Below, one piece after another: positions 1 to 12,751 of a stretch of DNA of 64,000 bases (the stretch's first letter is position 1; the number at the start of each line of letters is the position of its first letter). The DNA comes from Dromaius novaehollandiae (Eukaryota; Chordata; Aves; Casuariiformes; Dromaiidae), in contig NC_088099.1 of NCBI RefSeq assembly GCF_036370855.1, positions 151,981,517 to 152,045,516 of the forward strand, given 5' to 3'. A program made the translations under genes and the position numbers. Under the pieces are notes generated by a model that saw only the letters and a list, made by a program, of their open reading frames with translations, ran no database searches and had not been told where the DNA came from.

Positions 1-1362
1 CTGGTGATCAAATAATTTTTCTGAATTAATTTTATGAAAAAAATCACATCTTAATGGATTTTAGTGTAAGTTAATGCATACACAAATGACCCAACAGCTG
101 TCTTTTTACAAATCCTGCAAACAGCTCAAAGAATACACATAACTTATTATCTAACTTTTCCAACACAATAAAGTAGAAATGTAGTATCTGTGTCTGTCTT
201 TCAGTGAAGACACAACAGTAATACAAATTATATCTTCAGAAAACTCAATACTCATATTTTAATTTGAACTTTTTTTGTTTTTGTTAACAAAGTAAAGGTT
301 TAATTTCTGTGGTTTTGTTCACAAGGCTTACATTTCTATACCCCATGTATTGTTAGACTGATATGTAACTTCCCAGTAGTACAGCTTTTCATGGCCATTA
401 ATTTGAATTTCAAAGATAACAGTGGAGAAAGCCTCTAATGTATAAATTATTTCTGCTCATCAGAATCTCTTTGTTTTAGCTGAGTTGTGGTGTGTCAAAT
501 TACACATGCTGGAAATCTTACAGAGGTGCCCCCTCTGTATTTAATCAGACATAGGTTTATTTGCAGTTGTTTAAAATGCTTGGTTTATTAGCTGCCTTTA
601 GGTGTTTCTGAAATGTTAACATCTTTCCAGATGATTTGGCACAGACCATCTGTTCAGTGATTTCTCTTTTTCAGAAGATACCGCAATAGATCCATAAAAT
701 AGTAAACTATAGATTAAAATAAGTGACATAAGCACGCAAGCTGCATCTAACTGTTCATGGAAACAATGTTCTCAGTCTTAAGGAAGTAATTTTTGAATAA
801 AGAAAGATAACAATCATTCATTGATATGTGGTGCGATATGGTGTGTGATATTATTAATGCTGAAGCTCCAATCTTTAAACAATTTCTCTGCTTGGAAGTT
901 CAAACGTAATATACTACAGATCTATTTCACATGAAGAAGTAAATACTGTTCATATAAATACCGAAGAACTTCAAAACTGAAATCTGAAGAGTAACACGGT
1001 AAAATTTTCTTTAAAAATATTTAAAATTTAATTCTGAAACTTTATGAGCAATTAAGCCTTGCTCAAAGACCATCTGAATCAAAGCAATGGTTGTTCTTGC
1101 ATTCCATGGATGTTTTGGAGAATTGTCACATTTGCTTAGATCTGTAGGACATCTCACTGAACACTATAGCTATATTGCAAGTCAGACCGTGTTTTTTGTT
1201 ACTGTAGGAGAGCTACACTACTTAAAATTAATCATGGTAAATATGTACTAAATATCTTACTAATTACATCATTTATGGATTAAGAGTGAAAATAAATTTA
1301 TATCTTTATTAAATTGGTACCTTATTTTCTTGATGCATTAGCTCCCATTGAAAAGTGTAAAG
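1..1362. other. AT-rich non-coding DNA, nothing recognised
   Basis: I see no exon, RNA gene or nameable repeat here. The stretch is AT-rich with stops in all frames. It ends at a short CCTTA microsatellite. Confidence 0.6.
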
Positions 1363-1387
1363 CCTTACCTTACCTTACCTTACCTTA
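1363..1387. repeat. (CCTTA)5 pentanucleotide microsatellite
   Basis: Five exact head-to-tail copies of CCTTA. It lies about 90 bases left of a CR1 fragment but does not look like the CR1 3' tail, which is an octamer related to ATTCTATG. Confidence 0.9.
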
Positions 1388-1474
1388 AAATGTTAACTGT
1401 CATCTTTCACTCTTTATTGACTCACAGACTCATTGACTATAGAATAATTTATGTTTGAGGGACTGCCAGGGTAC

Positions 1475-1862
1475 TGACTAGTCCCCCCAGGTTGGTATCA
1501 GCCATGAACTCGACAACTTTGTATTCTGTCCCATCATCCAGGTCATTAATAAAAAAGTAAAACTATACCAGCTCCAGTACAGGGACATCTCTAGTAACTA
1601 GGCAGTTGGGCTTTGTACCACAGATCACAACCCTTTGAATATAATAGTCCAGCCTGTTTTCCACCCACTTCATAGCCTTCTTAACCAAATCTTATCCTGT
1701 CATTTTGCCTATGAGGGCACTATGAGGGTCCGTGTTGAAGACAGGGTAAACAATGACTGCACTCTCCTTATCCACAAAGTCAGTCAGCTTATCATGAAAA
1801 GCAATCAGGGTGCTTAGGCACAATTTCCCTGTGGCTAGCCTGCTCCTGCATCACTGGTCTTT
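1475..1862 (-). mobile_element. CR1 LINE fragment, internal reverse-transcriptase part
   Basis: Read on the minus strand this matches the reverse-transcriptase part of CR1 ORF2, the non-LTR retrotransposon typical of birds and other sauropsids. The plus-strand text shows recognisable CR1 stretches in the expected reverse order: a 'tctgtcccatcatccaggtc' block near 1526, an 'accacaaccctttga'-like block near 1630, the 'tttccacccac' block near 1660, and the 'aaagtcagtcagctt' block near 1776. Both ends are missing: there is no 3' untranslated region or octamer tail on the left and no endonuclease on the right. The frame is broken by substitutions and indels, so it is an inert fossil. The family assignment is firm; the exact borders are good to perhaps 20 bases. 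Confidence 0.93.
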
Positions 1863-2881
1863 CTCTGTAACTATGGGTTATTCACTTAAATAAGGTGTCA
1901 CAGGGAAAGACGTCAGTGCCCACGTATAGCCTAAGTCTAAAGTTTAGATATTCCTAAAGTTTACTCAGCTTCCAGTTAATGCTGGGGGCACCAAAAGCTC
2001 CTGAAAGTCTGTAACATCTGTTATGTTCAGAACTGTCTGAATTTTCACTTATTAGGAGACTAAGTCTGATCAGATCCAAGCATTGTTTAGACTAGCTAGC
2101 TTCCAAGGACAGACCTCATAGGTTTTCTCAGAGGGCATTATTAGATTAAACTCTGTATAAAACATAAATACGGACACGTAAAATGCCCTATTCCTGTCAC
2201 CCTACACTCCTTTAGTCCAACAGTTCAGTAGTTAGAAAGCATATGGAGAAACAGATGACCTTCTGCCTAGAGAAATCCTCTCACTGCCAGATGTATATTC
2301 TACATTATAAACTAATACCCTGAAGGAGTGGGAGGGTGTGATGAGTGGTTATTTTTATTCTTTCCAAAGAAAGGCTAATTCAATATTCATTTAACTAGTA
2401 AAAGAAGCCACTATATAGCATTATAATTAGATAGCTCACCCTGAAATGGGGAGAAATGGGTTTCAGTCATTAACTCAGTGCATATGTAGGATCAAATGTC
2501 AAATTAATCATTTGGGGAAGGAAGGGAACATTGGTATTCCCTCCCAGGTGAGTGCTTTAACATTGTTTTACAGAGCCAGGCATTTGTTCTTTTGCTGGCC
2601 CTCCTCCTGTGTATGCAACGAAGAGTGCAGAAGGGGAGTTCAAAGGCAGGCATCACACTTACGTGAAGCCTGGTAACGAAGCTCAAGACTTTATAAGTTT
2701 GTAGAGAAAACTGAATTTCTCTGCTCTGTTTGAAGGGGCAGTTTTCTTTTCTCAGAAGAAGGTATTGAAGCAGGTATTGTAAACAGAAAGAGTATGGTAC
2801 AATGTAGCTGTTTTCCAAGATCATCTTGTTCAGATTTATTCTTTACTCAGGAAAAAAAAATATTGAGAATCTAAAAATTTA
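1863..2881. other. AT-rich spacer between two CR1 fragments
   Basis: No recognisable gene or repeat. Two overlapping short frames on opposite strands (2446-2676 and 2504-2824) have no family resemblance and are taken as chance. Confidence 0.55.
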
Positions 2882-3102
2882 AGAATCACAGAATAGTTGA
2901 GGTTGGAAGGGGCCTTATGGATCATCCAGCCCAACCCCCTGCTTAAGTAGGGTCACTTACAGCACATTGCTCAGGACCCTGTCCAGACTTGCTGAGGGTG
3001 CACTCTGCCCCACCATCCATCAACTGATGAATAAGCTGAACAGAATTGGCCCTAGTATTGACCTGTGTGGTACACCACTAGTTACTGGCCTCCAAACATG
3101 GC
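2882..3102 (-). mobile_element. CR1 LINE fragment, 3' end
   Basis: The left edge carries the classic reverse complement of the CR1 3' end: 'aatcacagaatagttgagg' followed by 'ttggaaggggccttatggat' and 'ccagcccaaccccctgc'. It continues through the 3' untranslated region, then jumps into a coding segment ('aataagctgaacagaattgg', 'gtacaccactagttactgg') with an apparent internal deletion near 3000. The octamer tail is reduced to about one unit. The coding segment overlaps, in element coordinates, the piece at 1475-1862, so those two are separate insertions. It could belong to the same original insertion as 4560-5370, which has the same orientation and an earlier element position, but that is inference. 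Confidence 0.95.
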
Positions 3103-4559
3103 ATTCAAACTTTGTGTTTAAAAGAAACTGAATTTATTGCAGAGCCGTCTGGGGCATGGGGCTGGGGCGGTGGAAATATGAGCAAATATATTTGGTCATA
3201 TATGTTTTCACATATATTTGCAGAGCATCTAACCCAGTAACATCTTGATTTCTGGTTGTATCCTTGGGACACTACTGCCATGAAAACATAAAAGAGTAGC
3301 AACAGAATAAAATAGTTTTCTGACTCATTGAGATTCTTAAGAAAAAGAATACATTTGCTTTTCTTTCAAAACTGAAACACTAAGTTATTTTCACATGATA
3401 GGAAAGCATTTTTTTTGTTTTTAAATAAACCAATTTATTCCAGTCTATTATTGACATTTTATCATTCTAACTTCACTAGATTAAAGTTATCAAGTCCTCA
3501 AAATTTATGGGAGATATTGCTGTTGAATTTGGAAGTAATGGAATAAATAGTATTGTATATGAAAAATAAAGAGGTAAAACTGAATAAAAATGGAAACGAG
3601 GGAGAATACTGTGCAAATAATAACAAAGACTTTTAATATGTACATAGAGGGAATGAAGAAGTCTATTCTAATATGTTAAAATAGATGTATGGAAAGATTA
3701 ATAAGAGTGATGAATTTTTAACATGAGATGCATAATTGAGGTTACAATGGCAAATCAAAAAAAACAGTGCAAACCTAAGAAAACTGAAACTGGAGTTAGT
3801 TTCATTAATTTAGAAAAACACTGTTCTCAAGGGAGAATTTTTCTCTCTCTTAGGCTCTCAATTCTGCAGACTCTAAGCATACCAGTAGTATCATTGATTT
3901 AAATTTTTGAGTGCTTACTAGACATTTAAAAGGTGCCTGGGCACATTTCAGCCACAAAGCTATTGCTCAGAAAGCTTCAAACTAAACATCCTCCTTGGGC
4001 TTGTAACCTGAATAGGAAGAGTGAAAAACATGATGTAACATTGTTATTATTAAATAAATATTAATAAAAAGTAGTTAGGTATTACACACAGACATATATG
4101 TAAAAGATATATATGAAAATATATTATTCTTTTATATATATCCCTTTACTATTTCTGTGCAACTGGAATTTCCAGAGTCCGTGAGAAATCTGGGAACTGT
4201 AAAGTAATAACATTTGTGTAACAAAGATTGTACTAGCACTTTCTTGAACCACACTTGGCATCAGTGAGACCACCAGTGAGACATTTTAAAAGAAGAATAA
4301 TCTGCATTTGAAGAAAAACATACCTTGAATAATGGTTCACAGAAGGACCGGCTATCTGGGGAAATATGTGGCCCACAAAGCTGGAGAGTTAACCAGATTA
4401 AAGAAAACAGGAACCTTCTGTGAGTAAACCGGTTGAATTTGTATCAAGGGATAACACAATTTAACTGTATAGATGATCATCACAGTTGACCACAGCTAAC
4501 AGGGTAAATGGAGCTGCCTCCTTATTAAGTATATCAGGCTGCAACAAACACCACTGAGT
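3103..4559. other. AT-rich DNA between CR1 pieces
   Basis: No gene seen. It includes an alternating AT tract at about 4084-4142 and a small duplication of a 'cagtgagac' motif near 4262-4281. I find no residual CR1 sequence here, although a CR1 copy spanning both neighbours would need about this much space. Confidence 0.55.
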
Positions 4560-5370
4560 TTTGAAAGTCGTGTTGTCTTTCATGCCCCCCGCCAGTTTCA
4601 ATTCCAGGTGGACTTTAGCTTTCCAAACACCATCCCTGCATGCTTAGACAGTGTCTCTGTAGTGTCTTGGACACTGTCTCCTGGGTCACCTGTCCCTAAT
4701 TCCACCTCTTGTACACTTCTTTTTTATGCTTAAATTTAGTAAGGAGCTCTGTGCTCATCTGTGCAGGCCTCCTTCTGTCTTTGCTTGATTTCCTGCTTGT
4801 TGCAATGGATCCTCCTTGAGCTTGGAGGAGGCGATCCTTCAACATCACCCAACTCTCCTGGACTCCAGGGCCATCTCCCACAGGATGCTTGCAAGCAGAT
4901 CCCTGAACAGGTTTAAGTCTGCTCTCCTGAAGTCTGAGGTAGTGAGAAGTAGGAGCATTTTGCCCTGGTCCCTCCTTGCAGGATCCTGAACTCCACTATT
5001 TGATGGTCACTGCAGCCAAGTCTGCCCTTGACCTTCACTTCCCTGAGTAGTCCCTCCTTATTTGAACAAGGAAGAAGCCTTTCCTGTCTTCATTGGTGGC
5101 TTGATTACCTGTGTCAGGAAGTTGTCATCAGTGCACTCCAGAAACCTCCTGGATTGCTTGTGCCCTGCTGTGTTGTCCCTCCAGCAGATATCCAGGTGGT
5201 TAAAGTCCTCCATGAGGACCAGAGCCTGTAAACATGAAGCTTCTTCCAATTGCCTGAAGAAGGCTTCATCTACTTCTTCTTCCTGGTCAGGCAGTCTATA
5301 GCAGACATCCTTTTCAATACGGAAGAAGTCATTGGGAAATATTGCACTTGAAATATCAACTCTCAATTTT
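4560..5370 (-). mobile_element. CR1 LINE ORF2 fragment: endonuclease to start of reverse transcriptase
   Basis: Minus-strand remains of CR1 ORF2, which encodes an apurinic-type (APE) endonuclease followed by a reverse transcriptase used for target-primed copying. The frame 5366 to 5058 gives a stretch around 'MEDFNHLDICWRDN', the (G)DFN motif of the endonuclease with the usual glycine changed to glutamate. Bases 5011 to 5003 encode the SDH catalytic motif (context 'LGCSDHQIV') in a different frame. The frame 4881 to 4696 gives the linker ahead of the reverse transcriptase ('ESWVMLKDRLLQAQ', 'ELLTKFKHKKEVYKRW') in a third frame. At least two frameshifts therefore separate parts that should be continuous. 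No ORF1, 5' or 3' end is present. Recognition is firm; the borders are approximate. Confidence 0.95.
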
Positions 5371-8300
5371 TTTCCTAAACCTTTTATATTGTCCTTAAAA
5401 TTTTAAATTTTTTTTCCTCTTTGATATTCACGAGGACTTAATTTGTTAAACTGTAACTGATTTTATTCATAGCCCAGTGGACAGTGGAGGAAGTATGGAA
5501 GCAATAGGTAACCATATCTTTCCTTCTCTATATTTGTAAGCTTATTCTTTCTTATATAAAAACTTTTATACATGCCTATTAACTTTTCACTACAGATTAA
5601 AATACCTTGCATAAAACTCATCTCAGCTCTCTAAAAGCTTGGTGTTACATAAGATGAATCCTGCCCTCATGCCCCAATTGGGATTGTACTTGCACTATGA
5701 AACAGTTAATTAATTATTTTACTAAAGTTTAATGAGCCAATTTTGCATAAAAGGAAGTGTTAGATTAGAAATGTTAAAATTGAAGCACTTTGTTTTCCAT
5801 TTCAGTAATCTGAAACTTCTCTGATGTCAAAATACATTCTGTAAATGTGTTTATAGAGACCTGCTTTTCCAGACCACTAGGCAAAAAAATGTGGTCTTTC
5901 CAAGATGAACAAATCTGATTGGTGAAAAAATGAAGAGTAGTGTTTTCTGCAGATAGGAGAGAAAATCAATGAAGAATAATAAGCATATTTTGAAAGATCA
6001 GCAGAGAGGACATCTGTTTGTAGCATCTATGTTATATACAATAAAAGAAAGAATTATGGAAGTCCATACTAGTCCATATTGAAAAAAACATCCAGGCTCT
6101 GGAAATTTCAAAGGAATGACACAGATTAATCACAGAAAAATATTCCCCTGTAACACAAAAGCTCAGCCACTTCAGCCTGTGCCTTATGCATATCCTCTCC
6201 TTATTCCTATTCTGTTGAATGAGGAATTAAAATGATCATTGAACTACTAGAGGTTCTGGGTTTAGGTCCTAAGCATTATCTGTTTGCTCAATTTTAGTAC
6301 CTGAGAAAGACAAAGACAAAGCATTGCTTATGATAATGATCTCTGTCCTCCATCCTCAGAGGGCCAAATTATCGTACTCGCTATATTGGATCTATATCCA
6401 ACCTTCAACACAGCTGATGACAGGACAGGAGTCACCCATCATGATGCAGCAGACAACATGAGCTAAATGCAGTGAAAAAGCATCCTTTCCTCAAGAAGAT
6501 TACCTCTTACTAACAAAGATAGAAAATATCCTAACACTTTGTCTGACAGCAAGTCCAATTAGAGAAAGGGGATAAAAACAGAGCTGAACATACAAATTGG
6601 TCCCTTTTGGCAGAACCAATGTTTCATGAATTATGTGTAATATTTCCCTTGTGATAATTTTTATAGTACCCTAACAAGAAATGATGTTGAATGATCGCAC
6701 AGTTAAAATATTAACTTGTCTTTGTCGGTTACCAATATCTGGGATATCTTAACAAGTATGTTAATCTTCAATATCTTCAATGCTTTAATGGAAATAACTA
6801 GGCACTGCAAACTGTACAGTAAGGCATATCTCTATACCTGCAAAGAAATAAAGGTATAACTTAATATGTCTTCTTACTCTTACAGGAACATTTGCAATAT
6901 TTCAGGACCCATCCTTAACTTCTTATACCACTTAGATCCCAGTGTGAATTCTTCCTTTTTTTTATTTTGTTTCTTGATTTCTTTGCTCTAAATCTGTTTT
7001 CCTTTCCCTTACAGTTAATGCTGTACTTCACTGTTGGTCAAGCCCCTTCAAATACCACCAGTCAGTGGTTTACTAGAATAGTAGGTACAGAAGAAATACC
7101 TCATACAATATATAAGGATCTAGACAGTAAAATGTCACATCTGGAAATCTACACTTTCATGATTTTAACTTTGTGATTATGTCCCTGCAACTGTTCCTAT
7201 CACAACATTTTTTCTAAAGTTCTAAAGAGAAATGCAAATGTCTAAAATTTTCAAAAAAAATTGCATGTTTATGTACCTGAACCCAGCTTCCTATACTTTG
7301 TGTATACATGGATTTTAATAGAAATATAGGATATAGATTTTTAGTCAAAAAATAAACTATCTCAACTAGAGGCTATTATAACTTAATACAAAGGTAAATA
7401 TTCACACATTTCAGAAATAAAAGGCTCACCATTACACAAGTCCTTTACATGTTAAATGAATCAGCTAAAGTACATTTTCCTACTTTCCTGTTATTTTCTG
7501 TTATTTTATTGTCACTGAAATAAAGGGAATTCTGGCTGCCCCTTTTAATCCATCTATTCATACTTGTGATTCAGAGCCTTCAGCTACTGCTCTGAGAAAC
7601 CATTCTCACATTTTCATTTCTCTCCACCGCCCTTGTACTATTGTCCTGATAACATGATTATTTCATACTGGCTTGAAGTATTACATTAATCATCACATAA
7701 GGGGTTACATAACATTTTTTCTGTTTGTCTCTGTCTAAAGTTCAACTTTCCTAGAAAATGCACTTAGCCTGCAAATGTTCAATTATAAAAAAGGGGCCAC
7801 TGTATTCATCCATGGTCAAATACTATTGTTTTATTAATCATTATGTCTCAGTTTCTGAAATCAAATTTCTGTAAAAGCACTTTTTGATTTCTACTTTTCT
7901 TAACTATTCAGACACAAAAGTACTGTAACAATACATAGAAATCAGAAATATTAAAAGAACAAAAAATAACTGGATCATAACAAGATAAAAAGGTGAAAAA
8001 AGTTCATAAATACAGTAACTGATATACATTATATTTTGAAAAAAATAAACAGCATCATATTCTGTTGCAATGCAAATTACAAATTAATAATGAAAATGCA
8101 AAGGGCTAAGTACTAGACAAGGGGGAAAAGTCAACAACAGTTAGTCATTATTAATTCAAATCCCTCAATTTGAATGACTAATCAGATTTATAATACTATT
8201 TTCAAAGGCATTGAGTACCAGCAACTCCATTTAAATTGTAGGTGCTCAGTAAAGCGGAAGGTCAAGTTGAGTTAGCTTGATAAAGGCAGATTTAAATATT

Positions 8301-9424
8301 TAATGTAAACACACAGGTTTGAAAACTTTGATCAAAATAGGCTGTCACTTTATTATAAAGAAGGATAAATAGAACAAGAGGCAAATAGAGTAAAAAAGTA
8401 TGTGTGTATACTTCAAGTGTCTATTTAGGTAATATTTTGGCCTAAAACCTGTTTCTTCGTATGTCTGCAAGAATCTGACATGCTTTTCCAATTGAGTTAG
8501 GAAATTTTAAAAGGAAGACTACAAGTGCTCAAGAGACTTTCAAGTCACTGGATCTCTGATGACAAGTTCCGTATTCTTATAGACCATGGTGTAAATGGTC
8601 TTCCCTTACTCTATGCTATCTGTGTGGAATGGGTAAGTTTCAGCATGTTGCTTAATGAAGGAAGCATCTGAACTAAACTAAGTGGTCTGTACTTATGGGG
8701 TCTATTCTGCATGAACGTAACCTTATGATAGACCATTCTCCTGTGAGCAGCAAATTGAGAGAGTGTTACTTCCCTAAGGTGGGGAAGGAGTCAAGATTAG
8801 TAATTAGAGAAGGAAAAATATTATCACGTATTTGGGAATCAGAAGGCAGATGATATATACCATTGAGAGTAGAAGTGGGGAAACTCTGTGAACAATTAGC
8901 ATTCACAAAAGTTTGCATGGACTAATGGGTGGAACTGGTCTGGCCATGCTTACAGAACTCAGGATGACCTGGTAATGTCAGCCTAAAGAGGACTTGGTAG
9001 CTTAGTTCCTTCTATTTCTGGGGCTTCCCCAGAAAAGCATACAAGCACAGTTCTTCTGCCAAGCAAGTGATATAACTCCAGCATAAGACAAGCAGTTGAA
9101 CTGATAAACCATACATGACTAGAAGTCCTATTCTGACTGATTTAGTCATAGTCCTAGGTCAGTGTTGTAAAGTAATTTTGATAATGTTCCAGAGATATTG
9201 CTGTAACTTATAGACATTAATAACAAAGAGTTAGCAAAGCTCTATATGTTTGTCTGTCAACCTATCTATCTATCTGTCTGCTTTTAATGGATCATTATTT
9301 TTGTAGCGTGAACTATTCAGTACCCAGGAATATGAATGTATGCATAACTATGTTGTGTTAATAAACATTACCTTATGTTTTCAGTAAGTCACATCATTAA
9401 AGCTGTTTAAGAAGGAAAAAAAGA
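5371..9424. other. Non-coding AT-rich DNA, no repeat recognised
   Basis: About 4 kb with no frame above 70 codons and no repeat I can name. A pyrimidine tract ending in AG at 7014 resembles a splice acceptor, but no convincing exon follows. A very short TATC run lies at about 9263-9275. Confidence 0.55.
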
Positions 9425-9904
9425 AAAAACAGAGGAGTGTTGTGGGGCCCTTAGGAGTACAAGCACAGGATGATAGCAGAGGCCTTGAAAGGATAAACAC
9501 AGGATGATACTAGAGTTTCAAAGGCATAAACACAAATCAATGGTCGTCAATTAGTGGTTTTATCAGTGGTAAAACTGGTTTTGGAGATAACAAAGAGAAA
9601 AAGGAGTAAATATCCAACATAAGTAAAACTCACCATATATAGTAAAATTGGGGTATAAGGACATAGAGGGGCAGTGCAAGCGAAAGGAGTATGCATTCCA
9701 GAAAGTTTCTGTATATCACTTGTAACTGTACCATTATTGGGAATGAGCTCCAATAGTTGGATAATTTGGCATTTAAGTATTGGTATAATCTTAACTGGAT
9801 TAATAATAAATCTTTGATAAGACTGTGAAGACATTAATTAGACCAACAATAAATTCTTGTCTTTGTGGATAAGGTGCGTTTCTTTAGCTCACATAAACTG
9901 TGAG
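9425..9904 (+). mobile_element. LTR-like repeat, degraded copy (family shared with 60298-61080)
   Basis: This stretch aligns in the same orientation with the element near 60.3-61.0 kb at three collinear anchors: 'agcagaggcctt' at 9475 against 60450, the 'gttttRgagataa' block at 9578 against 60616 followed by 'ccatRtatagtaaa' at 9632 against 60671, and a 30-base block at 9869-9898 against 60989-61018 that agrees at about 22 positions. AATAAA-type signals occur near 9810 and 9850. The arrangement suggests a solo endogenous-retrovirus LTR, but no clean TG...CA ends or target duplication is visible and the left end seems truncated. No retroviral coding frame is attached. That it is a repeat family follows from the sequence; that it is an LTR is inference. 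Confidence 0.6.
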
Positions 9905-10915
9905 GTGTTTGGTCTAGTACCTCATCCTTGAGAAGCGATTATAATTTGGATGCAACATCAGAGCTCTTAAATTTCTTTTATATTCCTGGAAGAGTCTTAG
10001 TAGGTCTTGAATGTGCTAAAGAGCACCTAGGATGCTCAGTAGAGTGTGGTCTTCTGCCACTCACTGGGTCCACTTTGCATGAAGTCCCTAGTTTAAAACA
10101 GAAAAAGGAGTTAATTCCCTCTTTTTAAAATATGACATAGTTCTTTAAATTCTTAATGTTATCTATCCAGTTCCATATTTTTGAGTGACTTATGTTGAAA
10201 GAAATTAGCTTGTTCATATTAAAAGGATGGATTAATTCAGCAAAGTAAAACCGATCCTTTCAAAATCAAGATATGTACCCTGCTATGAAGTTCATGCATG
10301 CTTTGACATAATCTGGCAGAGTTAATCATCAGCAGTAAACCTTTCTTACATTGATGAAGTTAGGCACCCTGCAAACAAGGAATTGACTTCTTTCAAAGAT
10401 ACAGGAATAAAATAAACCAAGCATGAAAATATAAAATATAAGCACAATTTAGCAGTACAGTATGGATGCAATGTATTTGACTAGTCAAAGTAATTTATTC
10501 TCGTAACGAGTCATACTGTAATACCTATGAATTGACTTTTTAACATCTATAATAAAGGTTATTTTCAGTTCTATTGTAAATTTCTCATCATCATTCCATC
10601 AAAAATAATTTAAATAGGAAGGAGCCAATGGTGTCTTATTAAAGTCTGTTTAAATAAAATAGCTAGAGGTGCTATTCCATACTCCAACTCAGCGAGAGCG
10701 CTGCCTACCTGGGGACTGGAGGCTAGGACCTGCAATTAACTTGCTATTTGAGTCAGTGCTCTTTTCAGTTTCTAAATTTGAATAAAGCCTACTTAAAACT
10801 TTTTAAAAATATAGGAACCTTCTAGTAATGTCAAATAAATATAAGATATAAATTGACTCTGTAGTAACTTTAGAAATAGCACTTCCAAAGTAATAATGTA
10901 TAATTTTGGCTATGC
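9905..10915. other. AT-rich DNA, nothing recognised
   Basis: No gene or nameable repeat seen. A few GC-richer bases around 10685-10730 carry no recognised motif. Confidence 0.5.
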
Positions 10916-10960
10916 ATTTTAAAAGAGGACGTACTGAGTAGTGCTCCTGCATGGTATGGG

Positions 10961-10967
10961 TATAAAA
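10961..10967 (+). promoter_or_regulatory. TATA-box-like sequence at the edge of a GC-richer patch
   Basis: TATAAAA stands directly before a GC-richer run ('gtcagccccgtctgtcagtc') and a patch of about 200 bases (10970-11170) that is less AT-rich than its surroundings. The spacing would suit transcription to the right starting near 10990. No long frame or splice pattern follows, and TATA-like strings are common in AT-rich DNA, so this is only a candidate. Confidence 0.2.
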
Positions 10968-12030
10968 AGTCAGCCCCGTCTGTCAGTCAGCTGTGCAATT
11001 GTCTACAGATGTGAGGTCTGGATGTGATAGAATTGGCAGAGGCAACATGTTGAACATTTCCTAGACAGATTTTCCACGGGGAAAGAGCACCACAGCAAAC
11101 CCGAATGCTCCTTCATGCGCTAGCTAACACTTGCCTGAACTGCGCTGCACAGTGCCCAGCAAAAAGTGTGGCCCTGCGAAGTGGCTTTTCAGCTGAGAAA
11201 GTGGGAAAGCTGAAAGGGCTTAAAAAATTCTGTTTTAAGTAAAAATCACAGTTTCATCAAAAACTCCACAGGAAGGTGTTTATTGTGATAAAACTTTCTA
11301 TGAAAGCAAGGATGAAATTATTCTATCACAATGACTATTTTCCATTATCCTTATTAAAACATATACTTAATATGATATTCATAATGGTATCTAATAGTCT
11401 GTAAAAAAAACCCTAAATTGTAACTAAAAATCTTTTTTCTTTTTTTCAAGAAATTTCAGAAGGTCAGATTTATCTTCAAACACAGAATTAAAATAACAGA
11501 AATACTGGTGCTTTCTGGGGAATAAAAAAATGAACTCTTAACCTGCTTTTTCTTCTACTGCTTTTTCTGAGGCTGTGCAGCAGTACACCATAACTAAAGG
11601 CTTAATCTAGTTTATTCTGACCTTGTCTAGCATGAACCTTGCCGAGTTTTAAGAAGAAAAGCCATGAAAAGTATTTGTTTCCTGATACAATCATATAATT
11701 TTAGCAACTCACACAAACACCTTGGTGAAAAACAGAGAAAGAGTCATCTTTTTTTGAGTTTTAAAGTAAAGAAAATCTAACTGAATGTCCATCAATAAGC
11801 TTTGTTTTGTCAAGGTAAATTTACAAAATAAGCAAAAAAAATGAATTATCTGCTAAAACATGCCTGAATTCAGTAAATTTAGGATAGTTGCAAGTTTGAT
11901 CAGTTGGAATGTAATACAAATAGAATTTTAAATGTAGTAGAACTGAATAGAATTAAATGTATGATAAGAGTTATATCCAGCCAAAAGCATACTGGACAAC
12001 ATAAGGCTTTAAGGGATGAAGGTGAACAGT

Positions 12031-12055
12031 TAATAATAATAATAATGATGATGAT
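12031..12055. repeat. Trinucleotide microsatellite (TAA)n(TGA)n
   Basis: About five TAA units run directly into about three TGA units, a compound repeat that probably arose by a point change spreading through slippage. Confidence 0.85.
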
Positions 12056-12724
12056 AAATCTGATAAAGTACGAAGGATTTTTGAATCAAGGTAACAGAAA
12101 TACAGCAGAAGAAAACACTGCATTTCTTTAGCCACTTGTATTTCTCTCTTGTTTGAAAATAGCTCATTCATACCACAGTATCACTGGACAAAGAGTTTAC
12201 AGATTAACAACATAAATAGCCCAGTTTGTCCCCAAAAAGCTACATGTCTCTACAGTAATGGATAAGCATAATCATCATCTTAAATACATGGTTTGATGTG
12301 CAAGGATACCGATGACTTACATGCATTTACTTTCGTGGGCAAGAATTTCCCATCTTTGAAAAAGCTTTAAATCCAGAAAGAATTTTTGATGTTTTTTTTT
12401 CTGAGCTCTCATCTAAGACAGGCAATGAGATTTCAAAGCATTAAATTGTTTTTGAAACCTAATACAAGTCCTTATAGCATATCTTTCAATAAGTATATTC
12501 AGTCTTGATTTAAAATTTCCAGTGATGTATATGTCACTATTTTGGTCAGCTATTACAGTTAAAATCCTGTGATTAAAACATGCATCTTAGTTCTAGATTG
12601 ACTGTTGGCTTTCTATCATTAGAATTGGTTATATGCCTGTGAATTAAAGAATTTCTAAATGCATTTCTTTTCTCCATAAAAGTACTTGTAAACTGTTATC
12701 AAGCCACCTCAGGAGGTTTTTTAG

Positions 12725-12751
12725 TTTTGTTTTGTTTTGTTTTGTTTTTTT
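12725..12751. repeat. (TTTTG)n microsatellite
   Basis: Four TTTTG units followed by a T run. A reverse-complement relative, (AAAAC)n, lies at 52090-52120. Confidence 0.9.
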
